A model generated the notes under the pieces. It was given only the letters and a program-made list of their open reading frames with translations, ran no database searches and was not told where the DNA came from. 64,000 nt of DNA from Phragmites australis (Eukaryota > Streptophyta > Magnoliopsida > Poales > Poaceae): NCBI RefSeq assembly GCF_958298935.1, contig NC_084942.1, positions 6,827,501 to 6,891,500 of the forward strand, read 5' to 3'. Shown here one piece after another: positions 36,138 through 45,310 of the stretch (within the stretch, counting starts at the first letter, position 1; the number at the start of each line of letters is the position of its first letter). The position numbers were made by a program, and so were the translations under genes.

Positions 36138-37112
36138 TCAGTTTGCCATAAAGACCTTAGATACATACCCACTAGTGGAGTTGCCTTTGCCGATGTCATT
36201 GGCCGTCGCAACCGCTACATGCACTTGGGCTTTGGCTGCCTTCTGCTGCTCAAGCGTCGGCCCCTTGCACTTATGATCGCGACATCTGTTGGCCTTATTG
36301 TTCAACACACCGCGGACGTAGCAGACAATCTCAGGCTTCTTCTTCTTCTTCTTCTTCTTCATAGCATTAGCCTTCGGTCCTGAAGATCTAGGCTTGGTCT
36401 TCTCTTTCTTCACATTCCTCTCAGGATGGTTCTTATGCTCAACAAGGTTAGTTTGAGTGGGCGCCTTCACCCCACCATAGCCTGCCTTAGACTTCTCCTC
36501 GATATTTGTAGCAGCGACGAGCTTATTAAGAGTCAGCCGCTGCTTTAAGTGCCGACGTGCAGTGACAAAGTCACACCAAGAAATGGGCAACTTGGTTAGG
36601 ATGGCATTAACCTGAAAATTCTTAGGGAGGACACAACCATACTGGCATAAGTCTCGCATGATTAGCTGTAGCTCATGGATCTGTTCCATGACTGATATGT
36701 CATCTCCCATACGAAAATTCAGTGACCTAGCCACCATGAAGGCCTCATTGTCGTTGTCGCTTTCAACATACTTGTCATTCAGCTCTGTCCATACATTCCG
36801 TGCTTTCCTAAACCCCACGTAGACGTTGAGGAGCCTATTCGATAGGATGGCCAAGAGGTGTGCCAAGGCTGAGGCATTAGCCTTCTCCCAACGGGCCCTT
36901 AACATGTTGAAACGCGTTCTTTTGACCTCATCTTACATGACTTCTCCTGGAGGGGCGGAAGGCTCTTCGATGAGGATCCAGAATAATCTGAGATCCATCA
37001 ACCATAGCTTTGTCCGGGCCTGCCAACGCTTAAAACCGGTTCCATCAAAGCTTTCAGGCTTAATCGCATCCGAGGACGATGGTGGTAGGGCCGAAGAGCT
37101 CGAACTAGCCAT
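36138..37112 (-). pseudogene. Copia gag of the element in the kinase gene
   Basis: The start is the ATG at 37112 (MASSSSSALPP), about 25 bases inside the 5' LTR. The frame holds FDGTGFKRWQ, a single in-frame TAA at 36933, then a further 255 codons open to 36138. The UBN2-type core (ARNVWTELNDKY, MEQIHELQ, LPISWCDF) is clear. The zinc knuckle is decayed: CYVRGVLNNKANRC lacks its second Cys and its His. A (CTT)n run at about 36332-36361 encodes nine Lys. Only one stop makes this the best-preserved gag in the window. Confidence 0.85.
36332..36361. repeat. (CTT)n / (AAG)n microsatellite inside gag
   Basis: Ten near-perfect triplets encode poly-lysine in the gag frame on the minus strand, so expansion keeps the frame. 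Confidence 0.85.
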
Positions 37113-37137
37113 CTCAGAAGCAATAGGATTTCTGGAT

Positions 37138-38500
37138 TGTTGTACAAATTGCGATAAAAATACCAAGGAAACAATCCAGCATATAAAATTGAGATAGCTC
37201 TTACATGAGTGTATAAATAGTTTATAAGTAAAAGCATTCACCATCTTTAGTTAATGAACCGAACAATAAGATGATGTAATAAAATTGCTCTTAAAAGGTT
37301 CTAAGCAGCTGGCCCTAGAACAACAAGGTTCTCCTCCCTAGTTGATCATATAACACGTCAAAGACTAGGCATGTAACTAAGATCACATCTAGAAACAGAA
37401 CCTGACAAATATTCTATGAAACTTAGCAAAGCTTCCTGGACAGGGCTACTAAACAGATTCATAAGTACAAAATAAAACACAAAGACTAAAATTAACTCAG
37501 CAGTAGACCAACATATCAAATAGATAATAGACCATCAAATTCTACAGCTCCAACAATTGCAGTGACACCATATCTAGGAATTTAGGTTAGCAATAGTGCA
37601 CAAAGATGAAACCGAGTCACATAACTCGGTATACAACAACTAAACTGAGATTCCCAACACATAACCCTCACAATCTGCCAGAATTAGCAACAGAGAGCTA
37701 CACAGGTTCAATCCATTGTACTTAGAATGCATGCCCAGTTTCAGTGAATTTCATCATCATCGAACATTAATCACATGCAACCGTACTGTTCAGGATAAAG
37801 AGGAGGTAAAAACTCACAGAGAGATTTGATGGAACGAGCTGACCATTGAGAAAAGACACGACTCAAAGATCTCAGTCCTAGAAATCCTATTACCCGTCGT
37901 TGCCGCCAGTGACAAGGAAGACGAAGATACAAAGCCTCACCACACTGCAGCGTCACGTGTTGGCGAGCCTCAGCTGCGCAGCTTCGGACACCACCAACTT
38001 CTTCTTCCTGGCACCAAGTACACCGATCAAGCACGAGGTGACCTCGGGCTCAACCTCACTGATGAAAACCAAGAAAGAATAGAGGGAAAATATATGTGAT
38101 TCAATCTGTTTCCACCAAGGAGAGGAGAGGGGTAGATAAAGGGGAAGTAGCTCACGCACATACACACGTGACTGAGGGATTTTCACCTCCGAATCGTGTG
38201 TGCCCCCCTCCAATCGAGCGGCCTCTGGGCAAATCTGGTGGCCAGCAGCCACACCAGTCGCGCTTGCCGCGCCTAGAGACCCCACGGACGTACGAAGGAC
38301 TCAAGTACGACCATTTTGCCGTCACCATCCAACGCCTAACCCAGACGCTCCCAACCTCATCCTCAACTAGTGCAACCCATGCCGAACCCTAGCAGCCAAC
38401 CGCTGCTTATGCCGGGCAAAAGAAAGAAGGCCCAACCAACTGCTAGGATTTGACCCACATAAGAATTTTTCTCACATTAAAATTTCCAAAATTTACTACA
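37138..38500 (-). repeat. 5' LTR of the copia in the kinase gene
   Basis: It begins TGTTGTACAAATTG on the plus strand and ends TTTACTACA before the CTCTT duplication. It pairs with 28890-30307. Gag starts about 25 bases beyond its inner edge, leaving little leader. I could not identify a canonical initiator-Met primer site there. Confidence 0.87.
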
Positions 38501-40284
38501 CTCTTATCATTGGAGTCTTAGTTGGCGGTGCGGTTCTTGTCGCAATAGTTCTTGCTCTTGTTATGGTCATCGCAAGAAAAATAGAAAACCAAAGAAGACT
38601 GAAGAGAGAAGTTAGTCTTTCGGTTAGCTCTGATCATCAAGATGCCTTTAGTCTCTTCTTACCTTTCACAATTTGTCTGTTGTGCTGATTACTAACAGAG
38701 GTAGCTCTAGCATGATACCCTCTGCAGTTTCTTGGGACATGAAGAGCACCAGCACCAGCACCAGCACCGTCCCCCAGCTGCGGGGCGCGCGCATATTCAC
38801 CTTCTACGAGCTGAAGAAGATCACCAACAACTTCTCGGAGGCGAACGGCGTCGGGAACGGCGGCTACGGGAAGGTGAGATGATCAAGCAAACATAGTACT
38901 AGCATTCTTTCATGGCATGCAGTTAACTGCAGAGATGTCTGAATTTGCCAATGTTCAGACTTCAGAGTTGCTGCATCTCCTGATGATTGTAACTGCAGGT
39001 TTACAGAGGGACGCTGCCGAGCGGGCAGCTGGTGGCCGTGAAGAGGTACCAGCAGGGGTCTCTGCAGGGCAGCCTGGAGTTCAGGACGGAGATCGAGCTC
39101 CTCTCCCGGGTGCACCACAAGAACGTGGTCAGCCTCATCGGCTTCTGCCTCGACCAGGGCGAGCAGATGCTCGTCCACGAATACATCCCCAACGGCACAC
39201 TCAAGCAGAGCCTCACAGATCAGTCACATTTTTAGCATGCGAGCGAACGGTTCAGTGACAAGACGTGCGGACACGACCTTGCAGATCCGGGGTTCGACCC
39301 CTGGACATACACCCCCGTTTAACATCTCCAATGTAGACCCCGAAAAAGTGACTTAGCTGTAAAAAAAAGTTACATTCTTTTCGTCGAGGCCAATGCAATG
39401 CCATCAGATGATTCGTTCTCATGGTCTGTTGTGCATTCTCCGATCGGTCAGGGAAGTCCGGCGTGCGACTGGACTGGAGGCGGCGGCTCCGGGTCGTGCT
39501 CAGCGTACCAGCACGAGCTCGCCGACCCGCCGATCGTGCACCGCGACATCAAGTCCAGCAACGTTCTCCTCGACGAGCGGCTCAACGCCAAGGTCGACGA
39601 CTTCGGCCTCTCCAAGCCCCTCGGAAGTGCCAAGTCACCACTCAAGTCAAGGGCACAATGATCATTACCAACCTCGCAACACATCTTAATTCCTCTTACT
39701 TAACTCCAGCTCCATGCACCGACCAGTTCGCTTAAATATGCTTAAGCTGATAAGGTCAGACGAAAAACTCTCATAACGAAAGCTTGATTGGTATGGCGTT
39801 TTGATGTTGCAGGGGTATCTAGACCCTGAGTACTACATGATATGCAGCAGCTGACGGAGAAGAGCGACGTGTACAGCTTCGGCGTGCTAATGCTAGAGGT
39901 GGTCACGGCGCGGAAGCCGCTGCAGCGCGGCCGGTACATCGTCCGGGAGGTGAAGGCCGCGGTGGACCGCACCAAGGACCTGTACGGCCTGCACGAGCTG
40001 CTGGACCCGACGCCGGGCGCGTCGCCGTCGGCGCTCACCGGGCTGGAGCAGTACGTGGACCTGGCGCACCGCTGCGTCAAGGAGGCCGGCGCCGACCGGC
40101 CGGCCATGGGCGAGGCGGTCGGCGAGATCGAGAGCTGCTGAAGATGGCCGGTGGGCCCGGCCCCGACTCAGCGTCCAACTCCATGAGCTACGCAAGCCGG
40201 ACGCCACGCCACCCCTAAGGCAGCGACAACCCCTTTGACTACAGCGGCAGCGCCATGCCGTCGACGAGGGTGCAACCCAAGTGA
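38501..40284 (+). pseudogene. LRR receptor kinase (VIII-1, HPCA1-like): transmembrane and kinase exons
   Basis: 38501-38610 encodes a transmembrane helix (IIGVLVGGAVLVAIVLALVM) and a basic stop-transfer. Exons at about 38699-38873 and 38999-39218 give the juxtamembrane GARIFTFYELKKITNNFSE, the glycine loop GNGGYG, the Lys in [10 protein letters not shown] and the helix-C region. 39452-39660 carries HRDIKSSN and DFGLSKPL. 39813-40284 carries GYLDPEYY, SDVYSFGV and a tail ending STRVQPK. Lesions: both 39219 and 39661 have AT where the intron GT should be; about 17 bases are missing before HELADPP; the frame shifts before VTTQVKGT, after YLDPEYYM and near 40137; and a stop lies at 40226. A full kinase cannot be made. 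Confidence 0.88.
39235..39367 (+). mobile_element. SINE-like insertion in a kinase intron
   Basis: A 133-bp segment has an internal tRNA-type B box (GGTTCGACCCC, 39291-39301) and an A-box-like stretch near 39246. It ends in a run of eight A at 39361-39368. It is flanked by imperfect 13-bp direct repeats (AGTCACATTTTTA at 39222 and AGTTACATTCTTT at 39368). This fits a tRNA-derived SINE such as the Au type of grasses; the family name is a guess. Confidence 0.6.
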
Positions 40285-40825
40285 AGCGCATGCGGCGAGT
40301 ACATGGAGATCGAGAGCTGCATGAATGCACGCACGCATAGGTGTTGAATGTACAGGGTATTTAGTTACTGCACTGCTGTGTAAATTTTGGTTAATTCACC
40401 TGTGCCTCTGGATTAATAACTGGTTTGCTTGATCAGGGGATAGTTAATTTGATGATAATTTCAGGTTTGGTATGCAAAAGTACTGGAGAAATTTTGCGAA
40501 CGCAGAAATGATCTTGTCGTATTTGAACATTGCACGTGAAAAAGCTGATGTCATATTCTGTGCGCTTTACTTGCTTTTTGGGAGCTAGTGCGATTCATTT
40601 GACCCGATTTATCTGACAAAAGTATTCATATATATACTTTTTGCATGTGAGCATATATGGATGATGGTAAAATTTGCTGATTCGTTGGAAATTGTCTTCA
40701 CAGAAGCTTGCCAAGTCCCACGGAGGCAACTACAAGGCACATTGCTTCTAGTAATCCTGTGGTGTTCGGAAATTTGTGTGTATCTATAGCTATATGGTTT
40801 TCATAAATCATAAGAATTTATGTTT
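40285..40825. other. 3' flank of the kinase pseudogene
   Basis: AT-rich DNA with no recognised gene or repeat. It probably contains the former 3' UTR and polyadenylation region of the receptor kinase. Confidence 0.5.
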
Positions 40826-41857
40826 CACTACTACATAACCAGTTATAGATGACAGTTTTTTTATTGCCGATTGTGCAAGAAACTACAGCGAAAATGTATC
40901 ACTGTCGGTTTTTAATCTCTCGTGCCCGAACCATGATAGTCGGTATAAGTGCCAGTTCTATCTATGAATTACCACTGATAGTCTGTCTGGATCCAGAATA
41001 TTAACCGATTCTAATTTTGGCTCGCCCCCACATCTGGCTCCAAAGATTTATTTCTTGACTCACTCTTTGTCTTATCTCTCTCTCATGCACGCGCTCTCTC
41101 TCTCTTGCTCTCTCTCTTATCACCTCCCCTGCAACCTCCCCCACCGGCCTCCTCCCCACCTAGCTCCTCCCTTGCCTCCTCCTCCCCTCGTGAGATCCAT
41201 GACGAAATCCAGCAAGGATCCACCATGGGATCTAGCCATGGATCTCGCTAGGGGTAGAGATAGTAGCCGTCGAGCTGGGGCCGGGAGCGAATGGCGGACG
41301 GTGGTGCGGTGCGGACGACGAGCTGGGGGCGCGGCGTGTTCTGTGGTGGTGGTCTTCGTGCTACTGCATCTGGATGTATGTCTATGTGTGTCATCAAGCT
41401 GGCCGAGGACGTTGAGCTGGGGCTAGCAGTGGACGTGGACAGTGAGCTCGAGCGAACTGTAGCACCCGACAAGCGGCGATGAATGAGCACTGCCATAGAG
41501 ATCGCGCGTTGAGTGCTTGCCGGACATCGTGCGCGACGACCACGATGGCCTCTACTATGCGAGCCCTCTCCGGCGTGGGTAGCGGCGGGGGGAGGGAGGT
41601 CCGTGTGGGGTGGTGTGTTTGGCGAGGTCCACAACAATGACCCGAGCTCTACAACGGCAAGCGGCATGGCGGCGGGCTAGAGTGCCCACTTGAGCTCAGA
41701 TTCTTTTTTTTTTCTTTCCAGGAAATGGCTTCACTGCTGGGTTCACAACCAGCAATGATAGCGCTTGACTTTTACTACCGAGTATTCACTACCGAAAGCA
41801 AAACCAGCAGTGAAGGCCGATTTGTAACCGGCAATGTTTGCTCGATCTGTAGTAGTG
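40826..41857. mobile_element. Non-autonomous CACTA element (1032 bp)
   Basis: The left end is CACTACTACATAACC and the right end is GATCTGTAGTAGTG. The 3-bp duplication TTT flanks both sides (40823-40825 and 41858-41860). Subterminal motifs such as AGTCGGTA, CACTGATAGTC and ACCGGCAATG recur in both orientations. No transposase domain is encoded. It contains a CT-rich tract near 41080-41125. Confidence 0.85.
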
Positions 41858-42371
41858 TTTGTCTATATTGTTTTATAGATCATGAAGTTTTACCCTACTA
41901 TGTCTACAGTTTTGTGCTGATTTTAGGTAGAAATAGAATTGACAGTAATAGTGCCTATGTGCCATGCATTCCTTCATAATAATATATTGTCGGTTCAGTC
42001 TGTTCGTTGGAAATCCTGTGATGTGAAGAAAATATGCTGACTTTTGACTCTTTTTAGTTACATAATATCATGGTAAATTTATAGTCTTCCATGATATATA
42101 AATTTTGTTAAGTTGAACCGTAAGTCACTTTGATTCATTTTTCTTTCAAATGTTCTCATATTTTAAGTGCCATTCCATTTAGCTAGTTCATTTATACTCC
42201 CAAGTTACAAGTTTTGTCTAAAAAAGTTTGTACAGAAAAAATTTTCGGCCCTTTTTCTTCGTCTTTTTGGTGTTAACAAACCCAACCATTGTCTTCTTGG
42301 AATAATTACATCTGCTTATGCTTAGCTGTAGCGATTTGTTTTCTATTTTATCTTTCTAGTTCAGCAATATT
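41858..42371. other. AT-rich intergenic stretch
   Basis: I see no coding region or clear element in these about 500 bases. Confidence 0.5.
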
Positions 42372-42570
42372 CACTACTAGAGAAAATATTTATACAGACG
42401 GTTTAAAAATACCGTGCAGAATACTTTTTTGAACCGTCTGTGGTAAAGAATCTGTACAAATTAGATTTCTACAGACATATTTTGAACCATCTGTACAAAA
42501 GATTTGTACAAATGACTCGTAACTGGAGCCGTCTGTACTAGTGGATATCACAGATGGCTCAAAGTTACGA
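42372..42570. mobile_element. CACTA-type terminal fragment or MITE
   Basis: It begins CACTACTAGAGAAAAT and carries alternating copies of ACAGACGGTT and AACCGTCTGT-like motifs. TACTAGTG at 42536-42543 may be the opposite end. An inverted pair (GACTCGTAACTGGAGCC and GGCTCAAAGTTACGAG) forms a hairpin. The target duplication is not clear. Confidence 0.55.
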
Positions 42571-42642
42571 GCCACTACTTCGATTTCCAGAATCCCCAAT
42601 CTTAAAAGGAATTAAGGCATATGTATTTGTATGAGGCATACC

Positions 42643-42690
42643 CACTACTATAGAACCGATCATATATGTCAGCCCATCACTAGCGGTCCC
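42643..42690. mobile_element. CACTA terminus remnant
   Basis: CACTACTATAGAACCGATC is followed by CATCACTAGCGGTCC, typical of a CACTA end. It is cut off at 42690 where the gypsy fragment starts. Confidence 0.45.
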
Positions 42691-44225
42691 TAAGCTCGAG
42701 CACAACAATGTCTTCTTTGGCCCCATTGACCTTCCTCGCCTTCACTGTCGCACCATCGCTTCTGAGCCCTCTCCATCCAATTCTGTTGCTTGGTGAGCTT
42801 CACAGTGCTACACCCAATCTTTTGTGCGCTAGCTTGGTCATAGCCCATCGTCGTCCTAGTGCTCCACGTAAGACCTATGACCAGAGGTAGGTTTGGGGTG
42901 GCGGTCACCCCAAAACCAAACCCCCGGAGCTAATTTGCAACGCGGTGGCTGTGAGGCCCGAACACTGCCTCGAATGAGGGAGCCCCAGATAAGTGGTGGC
43001 TGGCACTCCATGCGAAGTTGTTGCCTCCACTTCCTAAGACAGCATGAGAGAAACATCGGCCATCGTCTTGGTGTCTAATCTGGGCATGGAATATAGCTAC
43101 TCTACTTGCGCACGCAGATCGGCGACACTCTTCTGTAGATCCATCAGACCGGTCTCCACTTGCGGCATCCACTGCTTAGACTCCCCTCGAGTGATCTTCA
43201 ACTCCTCCATAGTCACCTTCACTTCCACGATTGCCTGATGGTTTTGTGCTATGCCAGAATTGGTGTCCATCAGCATTGCCACCAACTCAACATGTTTCTC
43301 GTCTGCCTTCATCTTGATTGCAGATGGGTGTTGTGCTAGTGTAGCGCTAGGATCGAAGAGCTATGATACCAATGGTGTAGCATTAGGATCGAAGAGCTAT
43401 GATACCAATTGTTACCAATATAGCAAGAACTCCAGCTATATTGGTAAAGATAGCTGGACATCACTGCTGGCAAGTAGTATCAGCTGGCAGTGATGTGTAA
43501 AGTATAAAATAGCAACCCTTCCCTAAGCTCGAGCACAACATCATCTTCTTTGGCCCCAGTGACCTTCCTCGCCCTCACTATCGCACCATCGCTTCTGAGC
43601 CCTCTCCATCCACTTCCGTTGCTTGGTGACCTTCACAATGCCACACCCAATCTTTTGAGCGCTAGCTCGGTCATAGCCCATCGCCATCCCAGTGCTCCAT
43701 GTAAGACCTATGACCAGAGGTAGGTTTCGGGTGGCGTTCACCCCAAAACCATACCCCCAGAGCTGATTTGCAACGTAGTTCGTGTGAGGCCCGAACACCA
43801 CCTCGAATGAGGGAGCCCCTAGATAAGCGGTGGCTATCGCTCCATGCAAAGCTGTTGCCTCCACTTCCTAAGACAGCATGAGAGAAGCATCGTTTGTCGT
43901 CTTGGTGTCTAATCTAGGCATGGAATTTAGCTGCTCCACTTACGCACGTAGATCGGTGACACTCTTATGTAGATCCATCAAACTGGCCTCCACTGCTCAA
44001 ACTCTCCTCGAGTGATCTTCAACTCCTCCATTGTCACCTTCACTTCCACGATCGCCTGATGGTTTTGCGTTATGCTAGAATTGGTGTCCCTCAGCATCGC
44101 CACCAACTCAGCATGTTTCTCGTCAACCTTCATCTTGATTGCAGATGGGTTCCGTGCTGGTGTAGTGCTAGGATCGAAGAGCTATGGTACCAATTGTTAC
44201 CAATATGGCAAGACCTCCAGCTATA
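42690..44225 (-). pseudogene. Gypsy LTR end, primer-binding site and gag start, duplicated in tandem
   Basis: Two direct copies begin at 42690 and 43523 (833 bp apart), each starting CTAAGCTCGAGCACAAC and running about 700 bases. On the minus strand each has TTGGTATCATAGCTCTTCGA (or its TACCAT variant) where a Met-type primer-binding site of a gypsy LTR element would be. An N-terminal gag region of coiled-coil character follows (KADEKHVELVAMLMDTN, WMPQVETGLMDLQKSV). Frameshifts and stops break both copies. No protease, RT or integrase lies nearby, so this is a fragment. Confidence 0.6.
43339..43410. repeat. 36-bp tandem duplication over the gypsy primer-binding site
   Basis: GTGTAGCGCTAGGATCGAAG and its continuation through ATGATACCAAT occur twice in succession in copy 1 (43339 and 43375) but once in copy 2. 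The primer-binding site is therefore doubled. Confidence 0.8.
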
Positions 44226-44500
44226 TTCACCACCACATCGATCATCTGGGTTCAAGCAAGTAGCTCGAGTTTGTGTTCGTGTTCTTTCTTGTCTACCAAG
44301 AACAGCTCTCCTTTCCCCTTTTTAACTAACCCCATCATTCCCCACTACAGCAAAGTGCTCTCTCCCCTACCCAGCTTGTTACACGGGCCCAACACAGACA
44401 TGGCCCATACTCAACACACCCATTCAGGCCCACATAGCCTGGTGTTTCTTCTCCCTTGGCGTGCTAGCTGTTGCTTCCCGCCTTCCTCCAGCGCCGCTTA
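44226..44500 (-). repeat. Probable gypsy 5' LTR remnant flanking the hAT element
   Basis: This non-coding stretch lies on the LTR side of the primer-binding site and should belong to the minus-strand gypsy LTR. Its far end is not resolved because the hAT element inserted at 44509. The LTR may continue past 48482. Confidence 0.35.
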
Positions 44501-44519
44501 GTTCTGCTTAAAGATGCCC

Positions 44520-44880
44520 AAATGGGCCGTGCCTACTGGGCTGACCCGAGGCACGACACTGTAGGCACGGCCCAGGCACAGCACGGCTCAAGTCGAGATA
44601 GGCCGGGCCGGCACGGCACGAGGCCATGGTCCATGCCTGGGCTGAGCGCGCGGCACGGCCCGGCCGAGTCGGGCCGGCACGGGCACAGCCCAGCTCAGGC
44701 TGGCACGGGCACGGCCCGGCGCGGCCTGGGCATGTGGCGGCCCAGGCACGGCCCGGGCACGTGACGGCCCAGCACGACACGGCCAGCCCGTCACGGCACA
44801 ACCGGCCTGGCACGGCACGGTCCACCGCGCGGGGCACGACCCTGCTGTCACGCGGGGACAAGACGGGCACGTGGGTTAAC
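44520..44880. repeat. Left subterminal GC-rich repeat array of the hAT element
   Basis: Many copies of GGCACGGCC-type words (GGCACGGCCCGG, GGCACGACAC, GGGCACGTG) fill about 360 bases. The long open frames on both strands here are a by-product of the composition. hAT transposases bind short subterminal repeats, so this is the likely binding region. Confidence 0.7.
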
Positions 44881-45004
44881 GGGTTAAATGGGCCAGGAAC
44901 GGCCCGTTTAACCAGTTAACCCGATATTTTTGTATTTTATAGCCATTTTGTGACCGTTTGAGCTCTAAAAAATTCAAAAAAATTGAAAAATCACCATTTT
45001 TCAC

Positions 45005-45014
45005 CTATAAATAG
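45005..45014 (+). promoter_or_regulatory. TATA box of the hAT transposase gene
   Basis: CTATAAATAG lies about 300 bases before the transposase ATG and just inside the GC-rich subterminal block, where the element's own promoter is expected. A T-rich leader with a possible small intron (ending TTTTTGTAG at about 45297) follows. Confidence 0.6.
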
Positions 45015-45310
45015 AGGAGCACCCTACCCTTCCATTCCACACCAATAACACCATTTTCTCTCTTGTTTACTCCTCTCATTCTTGTCTCAAAGTTATTGAG
45101 AATTAGCGAGAATTTGAGAAAATTAGCTTGAATTGTTGCAAAAAAATCCGAGCAATTCCAAAACCGTCATCCTAGTGACTTGTTGTCTTGAAGTTGAAGA
45201 AATCTTGATGATTTTTTTTGCATCATTGTTGAGTCTTATTTTATTATTAATTTTATTACTTGATTATTTCTAACTCTGAATATTTGCAATTTTTGTAGTG
45301 TCATTCGACA

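Larger units (their letters stand above)
28890..38500 (-). mobile_element. Copia retrotransposon inserted in the receptor kinase gene
   Basis: Two LTRs (28890-30307 and 37138-38500) flank a minus-strand copia gag-pol. The exact 5-bp duplication CTCTT (28885-28889 and 38501-38505) marks the insertion. When the element is removed, the kinase reading frame runs through ISLIIG into the transmembrane segment. The element is antisense to the gene. It is itself interrupted by a MITE at 32989-35355, which contains a gypsy solo LTR. Without these inserts the element is about 7.2 kb. Confidence 0.92.

Noticed and set aside
36933..37244. The longer frame starting at 37244 as the gag start
   Set aside because: Its first 44 codons lie in the LTR. 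The Met at 37112 (MASSSSS) is the usual gag start.
41055..41667. Frames of 123 and 139 codons inside the CACTA element
   Set aside because: They have no transposase or other domain, and composition follows a CT-rich and GC-rich filler.
44508..44919. Frames of 87-120 codons rich in Arg, Ala, Gly and Pro on both strands
   Set aside because: They are produced by the GGCACGGCC repeats of the hAT end, not by a gene. The same holds for 48066-48600.
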